Positions 35,706 to 45,629 are shown, counted from the stretch's first letter. The stretch: DNA of 50,402 bases from Sulfurovum sp. (GCA_012329065.1 JAAXPZ010000075.1:1-50402); one strand, 5' to 3'. Program-made: numbers and translations. The notes: a model not told the origin generated them from the sequence alone.

Positions 35706-36080
35706 TTGCCAACTATAAACCAGTTGATTCGTAAAGAGCGCAAAAAGGTGATTAAAAAGTCCAAATCGCCTGCATTGGAAAGCTGTCCTCAAAGAAGAGG
35801 CGTATGCACTAGAGTGTACACAACTACACCAAAAAAACCTAACTCTGCTTTGAGAAAAGTAGCAAAGGTTAGACTGACAAGCGGATATGAAGTTATTTCA
35901 TACATCGGTGGAGAGGGGCATAACCTCCAAGAGCACTCGATTGTCCTAGTAAGAGGAGGAAGAGTAAAAGATCTTCCAGGTGTAAAATACCATATCGTTC
36001 GTGGAGCCTTAGATGCTTCTGGTGTTCAAGGTAGAACAGTTGCCAGATCTAAGTACGGTACTAAAAAGCCAAAAAGTTAA
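35706..36080 (+). CDS. rpsL: 30S ribosomal protein S12
   Basis: 124 residues: [45 protein letters not shown], in part, and [25 protein letters not shown]. Lysines 43 and 44 and the loop around RVKDLPG are the streptomycin-sensitive wild type. The start codon is TTG, the only choice giving the conserved N-terminus, with GAAAGGAAA upstream. First gene of the str-type operon with rpsG and fusA. Confidence 0.96.
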   Translation: MPTINQLIRKERKKVIKKSKSPALESCPQRRGVCTRVYTTTPKKPNSALRKVAKVRLTSGYEVISYIGGEGHNLQEHSIVLVRGGRVKDLPGVKYHIVRGALDASGVQGRTVARSKYGTKKPKS

Positions 36081-36153
36081 AGTATAAAATAAGAGGTCAG
36101 GTGTTGTCATTAAACCTTCGTGGACAAGACTTGAGTAAATCATAAAAGATTGA

Positions 36154-36639
<486 letters not shown>

Positions 36640-36650
36640 GGGACTAAAAG

Positions 36651-38741
36651 ATGGGAAGAACACACAAGCTTGACGATGTAAGAAATATTGGTATAGCAGC
36701 ACACATAGATGCAGGCAAAACAACAACTACAGAGAGAATCCTTTTCTATACTGGCGTTGAGCATAAAATTGGCGAAGTTCATGACGGTGCCGCAACTATG
36801 GACTGGATGGAGCAAGAGCAAGAGAGAGGCATTACAATTACTTCTGCTGCTACTACTTGTGAGTGGTCAGAAAAGCAGATTAATATTATTGATACTCCAG
36901 GGCATGTTGACTTTACTATTGAAGTTGAGCGATCCATGAGAGTCCTTGATGGTGCTGTATCTGTATTTTGTGCAGTAGGTGGTGTACAGCCTCAGTCAGA
37001 GACTGTATGGAGACAAAGAAACCGTTACGGTGTACCATCAGTTGTATTTGTAAACAAATATGATAGAACAGGCTCTGACTTTTACGAAGTAGAGAGACAA
37101 ATTGTTGACAGACTAAAGGGCAATCCTGTTCCAATTCAGTTGCCAATCGGTGCAGAAGAAGATTTTCAAGGTGTTGTAGATCTTGTTAAAATGAAAGCAA
37201 TTGTTTGGGACAAAGATGCAGAAATGGGCTCTAACTACCATGTAGAAGAGATTCCAGATGACATGATCGAAATATGTGATAAATATCGTGAAAATCTAAT
37301 TGAGAAAATTTCTGAAACAGATGGCAATGATGCGCTTATGGAAAAATATATGGAAGGCGAAGAGCTTACTGAGGATGAGATAATAGAAGGTATCAAGTCT
37401 GCAACAATAGGCATGCATATAGTTCCTATGACAGTAGGATCAGCCTTCAAAAACAAGGGAGTACAGACATTACTTGATGCTGTAGTTGCATATCTTCCCT
37501 CACCAGTAGAAGCACCTGCAATCAAGGGTACTATGATGGATGATGAAGAGCAAGAAACCATCGTAGACTCTACTGATGATGGTGAATTTGCAGCATTGGC
37601 ATTTAAGATTATGACAGATCCATTTGTTGGACAGTTAACATTTATCCGTGTCTATAGGGGCTCTCTGGAGTCAGGCTCTTATGCCCTAAATAGTACAAAA
37701 GATAAAAAAGAACGAGTCGGTCGTATCATGAAAATGCACGCAATCAAAAGAGAAGAGATCAAAGAGATTTATGCAGGTGAGATTGGTGCTGTTGTCGGTT
37801 TGAAAAATACAACTACAGGAGATACACTTTGTTCCGATAAAGACAAAGTAGTTCTTGAGAGAATGGACTTCCCAGATCCTGTTATCTCTGTTGCTGTTGA
37901 GCCAAAAACAAAAGTAGATCAAGAAAAAATGGGCTTGGCACTTTCTAAGCTAGCAGCTGAAGATCCATCATTCCGTGTGGCCACAGATGAAGAGTCTGGG
38001 CAGACAATTATTTCAGGAATGGGGGAGCTTCACCTTGAGATTCTTGTAGATAGAATGAAGAGAGAGTTTAAGGTTGAGGCAGAAGTGGGTGCACCACAGG
38101 TTGCCTATCGTGAGACGATCAAAAAAACTGTTAACAAAGAGTATAAGTACGCAAAACAGTCTGGCGGTAGAGGTCAGTTTGGTCATGTATATCTCAAGAT
38201 TGAACCACAAGAGCCAGGTTTTGGCTATGAGTTTGTTGATGCCGTTAAGGGTGGAGTAGTGCCAAAAGAGTTTATCCAGCCAGTAAACAAAGGTGTACAA
38301 GAAGCGATGGGTAGAGGTATCCAAGCAGGCTATCCTGTTGAGGATATCAAAGTAACGCTTTATGATGGATCCTATCATGATGTTGACTCTTCTGAGATGG
38401 CGTTTAAGCTTGCAGCTTCTATGGGATTTAGAGAGGGTTGTAGAGAGGCCAATCCCATTATTTTGGAGCCTATGATGAAGGTTGAAGTAGAAGTGCCTGA
38501 AGACTTTATGGGAGATGTTATCGGTGACATATCTAAAAGAAGAGGACAAGTCAGTGGTATGGGCGACAGAGCAGGTAATAAGATTGTAGATGCATTTGTA
38601 CCACTTTCTGAAATGTTTGGCTATTCAACAGATCTTCGTTCAATGACTCAAGGTCGTGCAACATATGCGATGGAGTTTGACCACTATGAAGAAGTACCAC
38701 AGAATGTAGCAAAAGAGATTATAGAAAAGAGAAATGGTTAA
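36651..38741 (+). CDS. fusA: Elongation factor G
   Basis: 696 residues. GTPase motifs include AHIDAGKT at 17-24, [17 protein letters not shown] and VNKYDRTG. The later domains end with [19 protein letters not shown] and [19 protein letters not shown]. It drives ribosomal translocation. It starts 11 bases after rpsG; the ribosome binding site is weak (GGGACT), suggesting coupling to rpsG. A bidirectional hairpin follows. Confidence 0.98.
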   Translation: MGRTHKLDDVRNIGIAAHIDAGKTTTTERILFYTGVEHKIGEVHDGAATMDWMEQEQERGITITSAATTCEWSEKQINIIDTPGHVDFTIEVERSMRVLDGAVSVFCAVGGVQPQSETVWRQRNRYGVPSVVFVNKYDRTGSDFYEVERQIVDRLKGNPVPIQLPIGAEEDFQGVVDLVKMKAIVWDKDAEMGSNYHVEEIPDDMIEICDKYRENLIEKISETDGNDALMEKYMEGEELTEDEIIEGIKSATIGMHIVPMTVGSAFKNKGVQTLLDAVVAYLPSPVEAPAIKGTMMDDEEQETIVDSTDDGEFAALAFKIMTDPFVGQLTFIRVYRGSLESGSYALNSTKDKKERVGRIMKMHAIKREEIKEIYAGEIGAVVGLKNTTTGDTLCSDKDKVVLERMDFPDPVISVAVEPKTKVDQEKMGLALSKLAAEDPSFRVATDEESGQTIISGMGELHLEILVDRMKREFKVEAEVGAPQVAYRETIKKTVNKEYKYAKQSGGRGQFGHVYLKIEPQEPGFGYEFVDAVKGGVVPKEFIQPVNKGVQEAMGRGIQAGYPVEDIKVTLYDGSYHDVDSSEMAFKLAASMGFREGCREANPIILEPMMKVEVEVPEDFMGDVIGDISKRRGQVSGMGDRAGNKIVDAFVPLSEMFGYSTDLRSMTQGRATYAMEFDHYEEVPQNVAKEIIEKRNG

Positions 38742-38753
38742 TTTTTGATAGAT

Positions 38754-38780
38754 TTGCACTCATTTTAAAAATGAGTGCAA
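38754..38780. terminator. Hairpin between convergent fusA and DUF2853 gene
   Basis: TTGCACTCATTTT (38754-38766) and AAAATGAGTGCAA (38768-38780) form a perfect 13-base inverted repeat in the 58-base gap between two convergent genes. The A/T-rich centre and its position support a bidirectional terminator, though no long T-run follows on either strand. Confidence 0.6.
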
Positions 38781-38799
38781 TGACTCAGAAGCGGAAGCT

Positions 38800-39141
38800 T
38801 TACGCGTAAATTGACTCTTTACCAAACTCTTTGGTCAAGAGTGCGTAAAATAGAGCTCTGTATTTAGTTCTATTAGAGCTACCCATAGTATCACATACTT
38901 TTTTGATAGCAGCATCAAATTTAGCATCGTCAGCAGGTAATCCAAGTTTCTTTTGTAGAAAATTCTTTTTGACTGTATCTAGCTCTGATTGCTGTGTGCA
39001 AGATACTGTTTCGCTGTCTTTCTTGTAAATTGATGGCCCTAGACCAACTGTTACTTTAGCGATAAGATCATCAGATAGACCAAGTTTTAATTTTTTGGCA
39101 GCAGTGGTGTACTGCAGTATTTTTTCATCTCTTTTGCCCAT
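38800..39141 (-). CDS. DUF2853 family protein
   Basis: 113 residues. The pattern MGKRDEKILQY, LIAKVTVGLGPSIYKKDS, ELDTVKKNFLQKKLGL and SNRTKYRALFYALLTKEFGKE matches the small helical DUF2853 family of unknown function. AAAGGAAAA lies upstream of the ATG on the minus strand and a TATAAT about 30 bases before it. It follows the stand-alone HTH gene by 50 bases, in the same direction. Confidence 0.82.
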   Translation of the reverse strand: MGKRDEKILQYTTAAKKLKLGLSDDLIAKVTVGLGPSIYKKDSETVSCTQQSELDTVKKNFLQKKLGLPADDAKFDAAIKKVCDTMGSSNRTKYRALFYALLTKEFGKESIYA

Positions 39142-39172
39142 TATTTTTCCTTTGCATTAATTTTGCAACTTT

Positions 39173-39178
39173 ATTATA
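39173..39178 (-). promoter_or_regulatory. Candidate -10 element for the DUF2853 gene
   Basis: TATAAT on the minus strand, in the sequence GCTATAATAAAG, 32 bases before the DUF2853 start and just past the stop of the HTH gene. Confidence 0.42.
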
Positions 39179-39191
39179 GCTATAAACTTCT

Positions 39192-39428
39192 TTAGGTCAA
39201 ATATTCGGGTTCTTGGTTTAGCAGAATCCAATTCATACTGATTTTATATTCTTTACAATAAAATGCTATTGCTTCGTAGGGAATTTTGTTGCGTCTTTTG
39301 ATGACAGCATAATATTGAGGGTCTAATCCTAGTGCCTTAGCTACATCTTTATCTAGTATCTTCATTCTTTTTTCTTGTTCAGAAATAATCTTTTTAAGCC
39401 TAATAGAGATTCTATAAAAATCCATCAT
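39192..39428 (-). CDS. Stand-alone phage-CI-like DNA-binding protein
   Basis: 78 residues consisting only of a CI-repressor-type helix-turn-helix domain (ILDKDVAKALGLDPQYY, IKRRNKIPYEAI, KISMNWILL). It aligns without gaps to residues 1-72 of the S24 regulator at 19161-19814, with 33 of the first 72 positions identical by my count, including RRN-x-IPYE and KIS-x-NW. It has no S24 peptidase domain, so it cannot self-cleave and may compete for the same DNA sites or form mixed dimers. AAAGGATC precedes the ATGATG start. Its upstream region shares a 13-base sequence with the S24 gene. Confidence 0.75.
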   Translation of the reverse strand: MMDFYRISIRLKKIISEQEKRMKILDKDVAKALGLDPQYYAVIKRRNKIPYEAIAFYCKEYKISMNWILLNQEPEYLT

Positions 39429-39488
39429 TTAGATCCTTTTTTTGATCGTTAATGATAGTGTAATTTTTTGCAGTTGTTTGGATTTATG

Positions 39489-39501
39489 TCAAATTGTCAT
39501 A
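39489..39501. promoter_or_regulatory. Candidate operator shared with the S24 regulator
   Basis: TCAAATTGTCATA, 61 bases upstream of the stand-alone HTH gene, is identical to 19092-19104 upstream of its S24 paralog. On the minus strand an overlapping TTGACA appears (39485-39490), so the element may cover a -35 box. Confidence 0.4.
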
Positions 39502-39519
39502 TTTTGAAAAACCCTTTGT

Positions 39520-40953
39520 TTAGTTGTAAGTGTCTATGAGCTCTTTTTCTGATATTGGCTTGCCTATTCCAAAGCCTTGAATATAGTCTATGCCAAGCTT
39601 TTTAAGTTTCTCTTTTTGAGAATCCTTGTCTACCCATTTGGCTATGGTTGTTATCCCTAGATTTTTTGACATTCTTATAAGAGAATGTAGCATCTCATAA
39701 TTTACTTTATCGTCTAGTTTGGTGACATAATCTCTATCAAACTGAACCATATCAAATCTAAAATGCTTCATGTATTCCATAGAAGCATTGGAGGATCCAA
39801 AGTTGTCAATAGCGACCCGTAAGCCTTTTGTTCTAATGTAATTTAGTGTTTGGAAATAGTTGCTAAGGTCGTGGTGGGCTTTTCTCTCATATAGTTCTAT
39901 GATGAGTCGAGATGTGTCTATATCATTCTCATTCAAATATGAAAATAGTTTATTTTGGAACTCTCTGTTTCTTAATGAAAAAGGAGAGATATTAAAGGTA
40001 AGAGAGATACTGTCATCCAAAAGAGGCAATAGCATACCTAGATGCTCTATAATTGCAAAATCATAATCCCTTCCTAGTCCAAGCCTATTTATGACAGGCA
40101 GGTAGACTCTTGGGAGTATGTCACCCATGCTATCAGATTTGAGTACAACAGATACCTCATAAATATCGATTTGTTCAGTTTTGGTATTTTGAAGCGGCCT
40201 AAAAGAAAAAGACATGCCCTTTTCTTTGACGGCTTGCACGATAGCAGCCTCTGCTTGAGAGATACTTTTTGCATCTTTTATCTCACGTGTCTTGTTCTTT
40301 AGATCTCGAGAGATACGATTTTCTGAACTCATCAGTTCATCTTTGAGATGAATAATGGTTTTTTCAAGATCTTCATCTTTGTATGTGATTATAGAGGATT
40401 GGTATTCGATGTCTATATTGTTGATATTGTGGTTATGAGATATGAATTTCTCAAGTAAATTTTTTAAATCAGATCGTTTTTCATCTATAGCAATCAAAAA
40501 TTCTGCTCCAAAACGCCTCCCTATAATCGCTTGGTCTAAGCCTTGTTCTGTGAGAGACTGGTTGAGTCTCTGGATTGTGTAATGCAGCAGTTTGTTTGTT
40601 TCTTCTGCTCCATAGTTTTCATTTATTGAGTGGAGATTGTTGATCATCAATAGGGCAATGGTTTTGGATTCTGAGCCTTTAAGTTTTTTTTCAAAAGCAT
40701 TTTGATTGAATCCATGCGTTTCATGGTCTAATAGTGTCTCTTCAGCATCTCGCTCCAGCAAAAAATAGATGAAATAGATAGATATAAAAATAACAGCACC
40801 AAGCAGGATACTATTTTCTGGAGTAAGCACTATGTTGTCATCTTTGAGAAAAACAGCATAAGAGATGAGTCCGATAAGCATAAGTATCGGTACACCCGCT
40901 CTTAATGCCAGCTTGAATCGTCTTCCTCTCTCTTCTAATTCCGATAGTAGCAT
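39520..40953 (-). CDS. Membrane protein with degenerate GGDEF and EAL domains
   Basis: 477 residues. Two transmembrane helices lie near the N-terminus (about residues 17-36 and 46-66), followed by a GGDEF-like domain whose signature reads RRFGAEF and an EAL-like domain to the C-terminus. EAL catalytic markers are altered: EVSVV instead of ExLxR, DNFGSS instead of DDFGTG, and AKWVDK where a catalytic Glu would be. It is therefore unlikely to make or break cyclic-di-GMP and may act as a c-di-GMP sensor or scaffold. It begins at the base after the gyrB stop, implying co-transcription with gyrB. Confidence 0.82.
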   Translation of the reverse strand: MLLSELEERGRRFKLALRAGVPILMLIGLISYAVFLKDDNIVLTPENSILLGAVIFISIYFIYFLLERDAEETLLDHETHGFNQNAFEKKLKGSESKTIALLMINNLHSINENYGAEETNKLLHYTIQRLNQSLTEQGLDQAIIGRRFGAEFLIAIDEKRSDLKNLLEKFISHNHNINNIDIEYQSSIITYKDEDLEKTIIHLKDELMSSENRISRDLKNKTREIKDAKSISQAEAAIVQAVKEKGMSFSFRPLQNTKTEQIDIYEVSVVLKSDSMGDILPRVYLPVINRLGLGRDYDFAIIEHLGMLLPLLDDSISLTFNISPFSLRNREFQNKLFSYLNENDIDTSRLIIELYERKAHHDLSNYFQTLNYIRTKGLRVAIDNFGSSNASMEYMKHFRFDMVQFDRDYVTKLDDKVNYEMLHSLIRMSKNLGITTIAKWVDKDSQKEKLKKLGIDYIQGFGIGKPISEKELIDTYN

Positions 40954-43269
40954 TTATACATCCAAGTGTTTAACATCTTTTGCATGTGTCTCTATATAGT
41001 TTCTTCTAGGCTCCACTTCATCCCCCATAAAGAGTGTAAAGGTTTCGCTGGCAACATCAGCATCGTCTATAGTCACTCTAAGAAGTCTTCTGTTGTCTGG
41101 TGTCATTGTTGTTTCCCAGAGCTGTTCTGGGTTCATTTCCCCTAGACCTTTGTATCTTTGGATATAAGCACCCTTTTTTGCAACCGCCTCCACTTGCACA
41201 AACAGCTCAATCAAGTCTTTGTCTTTGAACTCATCTGTAATATGGTCTGAAATCTTTTGATTGATATATACTGCTTCATTGTAGTGAGGATTGGTAAAAA
41301 GAACATCATCTATAATAAGCTCCTCAAGACCATCTTTAGTTTGAACAAAGAGATGTATCTTCTCATCATCAATACTCTTGCTCAAGATATTGTATCCGAG
41401 ATCTTTGACATAGCTTTCTATAATTTTTGCCAATTGTTTTATTGTTCCACCTACTACATCAGGATTTTCTATCATATATCTCAGTACTTCAGGCAGTGCA
41501 AATCTCTTTTCTATCTCTTTAAGTGTCATTCTGTAGTAGCCAACTAGCTTAAAGAGATCCACAAGGTCATTGTGTCCCATTGTCTCACTCTCTATAGCTG
41601 ATATACCATTTTCTATCAGTAGGTCATTGAGTGCAGTGTCATCTTTAAGGTAGGTTTCATTTTTACCTTTTTTGTATCTATAGAGTGGTGGCTGTGCGAG
41701 GTAGAGATAGCCTTTTTCGATGATTGGTCTTAAAAATCGGAAGAAGAAAGTCATGAGTAGTGTTTGAATGTGCGATCCATCCACATCTGCATCTGTCATT
41801 ATGATGACTTTGTGGTAGCGTAGCTTTTCTTCATCAAACTCATCTCCGATGCCACAACCTAGAGCCGTGATCATATTTTTGATTTCGTCAGATTTGAGTA
41901 TTTTTTCTAGTCGTGCTTTCTCTACATTTAGAATCTTGCCTTTAAGAGGCAGGATTGCTTGAAATACCCTGTCTCTTCCTTGTTTGGCTGAACCACCTGC
42001 TGAATCTCCCTCCACTAGATATATTTCTGAGATTTCTGGGTCTTTGCTTTGGCAGTCTGCCAGCTTTCCTGGCAGTGTGCCTATGCCCATATTGTCTTTT
42101 CTCTTGACTAGATCTTTGGCTCTTTTAGCAGCATCTCTACCTTTGGCAGCTAGTATGACATGAGCCATAATAGCCTTAGCTTCTATTGGATTCTCTTCAA
42201 GATATTTTTTGAAATTTTCAGAGAAGAATCTTTGCACCAATGGTCTGACATAGCTAGAGCCTAACTTTCCTTTTGTTTGACCTTCAAACTGAGGCTCAGG
42301 CACACGCACAGAGACGATAGCTATAAGACCTTCTCGGCAGTCATCACCCGTGATTTTAGTATTTTTTTCTTTTGCATTGGCATTTTTAGATACATAGCTC
42401 GCCAATGATCTAGTAAGACCTGCTCTAAATCCAAGCTCATGAGTACCACCATCAGCTGTTTTGATATTATTTACAAAGGTTAGCACTTTGTCGCTATCTG
42501 CTTGGCAGTACATGAGAGCTATATCTATCTCTATATCGTCCGCAGCACCTTGAAAAAACTGTGGAGTTGATAAAGGCTCTCTTGTGTTCATATCCTCAAC
42601 AAACTGTCTGAGCCCACCTTCAAAATGAAAGGTTTCTTTTGTGCCATCTCTTTCATCTTTGAACTCTATTTTGATATTTGGGTTGAGGTATGCAAGCTCT
42701 TTGAATCTTTTGGTTAGTATCTCTTTTTGGAACTCAACTCCCTCAACAAAGATTGTTGGATCTGGCCAGAATTCAATCTTGGTTCCCTTTTTTCTACTTT
42801 TTCCAGTGAGTGTAAGAGGTTCTTGTGGGATACCTTCCTTAAAACTTTGTTCATGAGAACTTCCGTCACGGTTGATTGTAAGCTTCAGATCTTTAGAGAG
42901 AGCATTCACTACTGAAACGCCAACACCATGAAGTCCACCAGAGACTTTGTATGTGTCTTTGTCAAATTTTCCTCCAGCGTGGAGTACGGTCAATACTACT
43001 GTAGCGGCCGATATTTTTTCGGTAGGATGTTCTGCTACAGGGATACCTCGACCATTGTCTTCTACAATGGTAGAACCATTTTTTGTGAGTGTGACCTTTA
43101 TCGTATCACAGTAGCCAGCCATCGCTTCATCTATGGAGTTATCTACTACTTCATACACTAGATGATGAAGACCTCTTGTTGAGGTGTCACCGATATACAT
43201 TCCTGGTCTTTTTCTAACTGCCTCGAGACCTTTGAGGACTTTGATATTACTAGCACCATACTCTGCCAT
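40954..43269 (-). CDS. gyrB: DNA gyrase subunit B
   Basis: 771 residues. The ATPase (GHKL) region includes VVDNSIDEAMAG, EDNGRGIPV and GGLHGVGVSVVNALS. The TOPRIM domain has EGDSAGG near residue 420 and DADVDGSHI near 495. RYKGLGEMNPEQLWETTM closes the C-terminal tail. It supplies the ATP-driven strand passage for negative supercoiling. A 102-base gap separates it from tsaD upstream. It ends flush with the GGDEF/EAL gene. Confidence 0.97.
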   Translation of the reverse strand: MAEYGASNIKVLKGLEAVRKRPGMYIGDTSTRGLHHLVYEVVDNSIDEAMAGYCDTIKVTLTKNGSTIVEDNGRGIPVAEHPTEKISAATVVLTVLHAGGKFDKDTYKVSGGLHGVGVSVVNALSKDLKLTINRDGSSHEQSFKEGIPQEPLTLTGKSRKKGTKIEFWPDPTIFVEGVEFQKEILTKRFKELAYLNPNIKIEFKDERDGTKETFHFEGGLRQFVEDMNTREPLSTPQFFQGAADDIEIDIALMYCQADSDKVLTFVNNIKTADGGTHELGFRAGLTRSLASYVSKNANAKEKNTKITGDDCREGLIAIVSVRVPEPQFEGQTKGKLGSSYVRPLVQRFFSENFKKYLEENPIEAKAIMAHVILAAKGRDAAKRAKDLVKRKDNMGIGTLPGKLADCQSKDPEISEIYLVEGDSAGGSAKQGRDRVFQAILPLKGKILNVEKARLEKILKSDEIKNMITALGCGIGDEFDEEKLRYHKVIIMTDADVDGSHIQTLLMTFFFRFLRPIIEKGYLYLAQPPLYRYKKGKNETYLKDDTALNDLLIENGISAIESETMGHNDLVDLFKLVGYYRMTLKEIEKRFALPEVLRYMIENPDVVGGTIKQLAKIIESYVKDLGYNILSKSIDDEKIHLFVQTKDGLEELIIDDVLFTNPHYNEAVYINQKISDHITDEFKDKDLIELFVQVEAVAKKGAYIQRYKGLGEMNPEQLWETTMTPDNRRLLRVTIDDADVASETFTLFMGDEVEPRRNYIETHAKDVKHLDV

Positions 43270-43371
43270 AAAACACTCCCTATGATTGAAATAGTCAGCT
43301 CTACTGAGATGACATAATTAGATAGATTTTACCCAAAAAATGCTTATTTAATGATGGATGAGCTGAACTCT

Positions 43372-44385
43372 TTATAGTAAGGTATTATTTTGCTGTTTTT
43401 TTGTAACTTTTACTTTTACTTCATTAGGAGTATATAATGCTCCATAATAGTATGCATCGATAGCATATCTACCTATCATGGCGGCATTGTCAGAACAGTA
43501 TTCTAGAGGTGCAGTGTGCATCTTTTTATTAAATTCATTGCAGAGTTTTTCATAAGCATCTCTTAGGTATAGATTGGCAGAAGCACCGCCTACGAGGGCA
43601 AAATCTTTGATGGACTCTTTAGCAAATATCTTTTTACTTTTTTGCAACAGATGAAGCTTGACGGCTTTTTGAAAAGATGCGCAGAGGTCTGATTTGTCTT
43701 GCTTGCTCATTTGTGTGTGTCCCCTAAGCTTTTTTATCTCCAGCCTGACAGCATTTTTAAGTCCAGAGAGCGAAAAGGCTATTAGCGGAGAGTTTCTCAT
43801 AGGCACAGGAAGGTTAAATTTATCCTCGTCGCCAGCTTTTGCCAAAGCTTCGATAAGTGGTCCTCCTGGGTACCCTAAACCCATCATTTTAGCGACCTTG
43901 TCAAAGCTCTCTCCTACAGAGTCATCTATGCTACTGGCAAGTATCTCCATGTGCTCAAAGCTCTCTACTCGTATGACTTGAGTGTGCCCTCCTGAGATCA
44001 AAAGCACGAGCATTGGCATAATGACTTCTTTTTCTACAAAGAGAGAATAGATATGACCTTTGAGATGATGTACAGGTATAAGCGGTATATTTTGAAGAGT
44101 AGCGATAGTTTTTGCCATCATTAGACCTTCGTTGAGTGTGACAGCAAGCCCTGGCTGATTAGTGACAGCAACGGCTTTGAGTTTATTCAGATACACAAGT
44201 GCCCCCTTAAGCACCTCTGGTAGCCCTATCACATGTAGCCTAGAGGCAAGTTCTGGCACTACACCCCCATAGACAGAATGCTCAGCTTCTTGAGAGATTT
44301 TTTTGTGGTATAAGAGCTTCTTTGTGGCTATCTCTGTGATTGCTATGGAGCTATCGTCACAGCTGGATTCTATGCTTAATATCAT
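43372..44385 (-). CDS. tsaD: tRNA N6-adenosine threonylcarbamoyltransferase TsaD
   Basis: 337 residues of the Kae1/YgjD family: MILSIESSCDDSSIAI at the start, VHHLKGHIYSLF with metal-binding histidines, LISGGHTQVI, FDKVAKMMGLGYPGGP and VGGASANLYLR. It installs the t6A modification at position 37 of ANN-decoding tRNAs and is normally essential. Its ATG follows the stop codon of the VapC toxin with no gap and no strong ribosome binding site, so it should be translated from the toxin-antitoxin mRNA. Confidence 0.95.
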   Translation of the reverse strand: MILSIESSCDDSSIAITEIATKKLLYHKKISQEAEHSVYGGVVPELASRLHVIGLPEVLKGALVYLNKLKAVAVTNQPGLAVTLNEGLMMAKTIATLQNIPLIPVHHLKGHIYSLFVEKEVIMPMLVLLISGGHTQVIRVESFEHMEILASSIDDSVGESFDKVAKMMGLGYPGGPLIEALAKAGDEDKFNLPVPMRNSPLIAFSLSGLKNAVRLEIKKLRGHTQMSKQDKSDLCASFQKAVKLHLLQKSKKIFAKESIKDFALVGGASANLYLRDAYEKLCNEFNKKMHTAPLEYCSDNAAMIGRYAIDAYYYGALYTPNEVKVKVTKKQQNNTLL

Positions 44386-44787
44386 TTATTTTAACACTTC
44401 TAGTCCATGCTGAGTGTAGCTATCAAACTTCCCATCCAAAGAGATCAAAGTTTTCTCATGTGTGATGCAATGCCAAATGATTATTCTATCAAAGGGGTCT
44501 TTGTGCTTCTTGTTTGTTTCTAACTTATGAACACTAGCCATTTCTTGGGTAGCTATTTGCTCAATGACAAAGCCCATTTTTTCAGCTAGCTCTGGTAGTT
44601 TGTCAGGAGTAGTGCCATTTAATTCTAATTTACCAAGATTATACTTTAGAGATATTTCCCAAAAACTAATGGAAGTGATGGAGATATGGTTGGATGGGTT
44701 TTTTAGAATTTCCAATACACCTGAAGGTACTTTTTTGGGCTCAAAAAGGAGCCATAAAAATATATGTGTATCTATGATATAATTCAT
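44386..44787 (-). CDS. vapC: PIN-domain toxin, VapC type
   Basis: 133 residues with the PIN ribonuclease acidic set: D6 in NYIIDTHIF, E44 in ISFWEIS, D97 and D100 in KHKDPFDR, and D118 or D122 near the end. The FWEISLKYNLGKL and DPFDRIIIWH blocks are common in this VapC subfamily. Such toxins cut tRNA or rRNA when the antitoxin is degraded. The start overlaps the antitoxin stop by four bases. Confidence 0.88.
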   Translation of the reverse strand: MNYIIDTHIFLWLLFEPKKVPSGVLEILKNPSNHISITSISFWEISLKYNLGKLELNGTTPDKLPELAEKMGFVIEQIATQEMASVHKLETNKKHKDPFDRIIIWHCITHEKTLISLDGKFDSYTQHGLEVLK

Positions 44788-45029
44788 AAATCTAGTAGCT
44801 CTTCACTGCTCATAGCAAAATCATTTTTAATAGTAAAAGAACCTTTATTCTCCAAGAGACCAAATTTTCTTTCTTCACTTTTTTCTAAATGTTTATCATA
44901 AGGAATAATCATAGCAACTTTTTTATGTTTTTTACCATACTCTATAATATATTTTGTACCATTATCTTGAATGCTTTTAAGTATGGCAGAAAAATCAGTT
45001 TTTAGTTGTCCTACTTGTATAGATTTCAT
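44784..45029 (-). CDS. Phd/YefM-type antitoxin
   Basis: 81 residues. The N-terminal half (VGQLKTDFSAILKSIQDNGTKYIIEYGKKHKKVAMIIPY, in part) is the Phd/YefM DNA-binding dimer domain. The C-terminal part (SFTIKNDFAMSSEELLDL) should wrap the toxin. It precedes and overlaps vapC, as usual. AAAAAGGAG lies upstream of the ATG. A perfect palindrome over its -35 box is the likely autoregulatory operator. Confidence 0.85.
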   Translation of the reverse strand: MKSIQVGQLKTDFSAILKSIQDNGTKYIIEYGKKHKKVAMIIPYDKHLEKSEERKFGLLENKGSFTIKNDFAMSSEELLDL

Positions 45030-45053
45030 AATGGTGACTCCTTTTTTGCACGC

Positions 45054-45085
45054 ATAATATCATAAACTTGACAACTTGTCAAGTT
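45054..45085 (-). promoter_or_regulatory. Promoter and palindromic operator of the toxin-antitoxin pair
   Basis: Read on the minus strand, TTGACA (45077-45082) and TATTAT (45054-45059) are spaced exactly 17 bases. A palindrome of two 10-base arms, AACTTGACAA and TTGTCAAGTT, around a single C (45065-45085) covers the -35 box and most of the spacer. Binding of an antitoxin dimer there would block RNA polymerase. It also touches the last codon of the upstream hydrolase gene. Confidence 0.8.
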
Positions 45086-45629
45086 ACCTCTTGTTTAGAA
45101 TCAAATTTTCTATAAGTTCCCACTTGCCATACCCACTATCTGCATTGATATGCCCAGCATTTTCTAAAGTAGTAAAAGTAGCATCATAGTGAGAGGCTAA
45201 CTGTCGTGCTTCGCCTATTTTTACCCATGGGTCATCATCAGAGACTATCATGTGGACTTCTTTGGCATAAATATTTCTTGGCATAAGGCAGGGAAAAAAA
45301 GTTTTGATGGTTTTTTCTTTGGTTTTTAAACTTGGCACAGAGACCATAAAAAGTCTTTCCACTTCTATCATATCCTTTTCTTCACAAAGCCACATCCAAA
45401 GGTTATTTGCAAGGGAGTGGCACACAACGGTGTCTGGCTTGAAGTCTTTTAGTATCTGTTTTACTTGTTTGACCCATCTATTTTTAGAGGGAAAGTGACA
45501 GTTGTCTAGCAAGGGGAAAGACACAGTGCCGTAGTTTTTGGCTATCTCTGAAGCTAGTTCTGCTTGCCAATGTGGAGCATCTGAGCCTCCCCAACCATGA
45601 AGTATAAGAACTTTATCTTGTGCTTGCAT
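45084..45629 (-). CDS. RBBP9/YdeN-family alpha/beta serine hydrolase
   Basis: 181 residues. ILHGWGGSDAPHWQAEL near the start, a nucleophile elbow VCHSLANNL in which the usual GxSxG is HSLAN, an acidic residue in VSDDDPWV and a histidine in NAGHINADSG form the expected Ser-Asp-His triad. The family contains small serine hydrolases of unclear substrate. The start lies 17 bases inside the end of dxr, so the genes are coupled. Confidence 0.82.
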   Translation of the reverse strand: MQAQDKVLILHGWGGSDAPHWQAELASEIAKNYGTVSFPLLDNCHFPSKNRWVKQVKQILKDFKPDTVVCHSLANNLWMWLCEEKDMIEVERLFMVSVPSLKTKEKTIKTFFPCLMPRNIYAKEVHMIVSDDDPWVKIGEARQLASHYDATFTTLENAGHINADSGYGKWELIENLILNKR

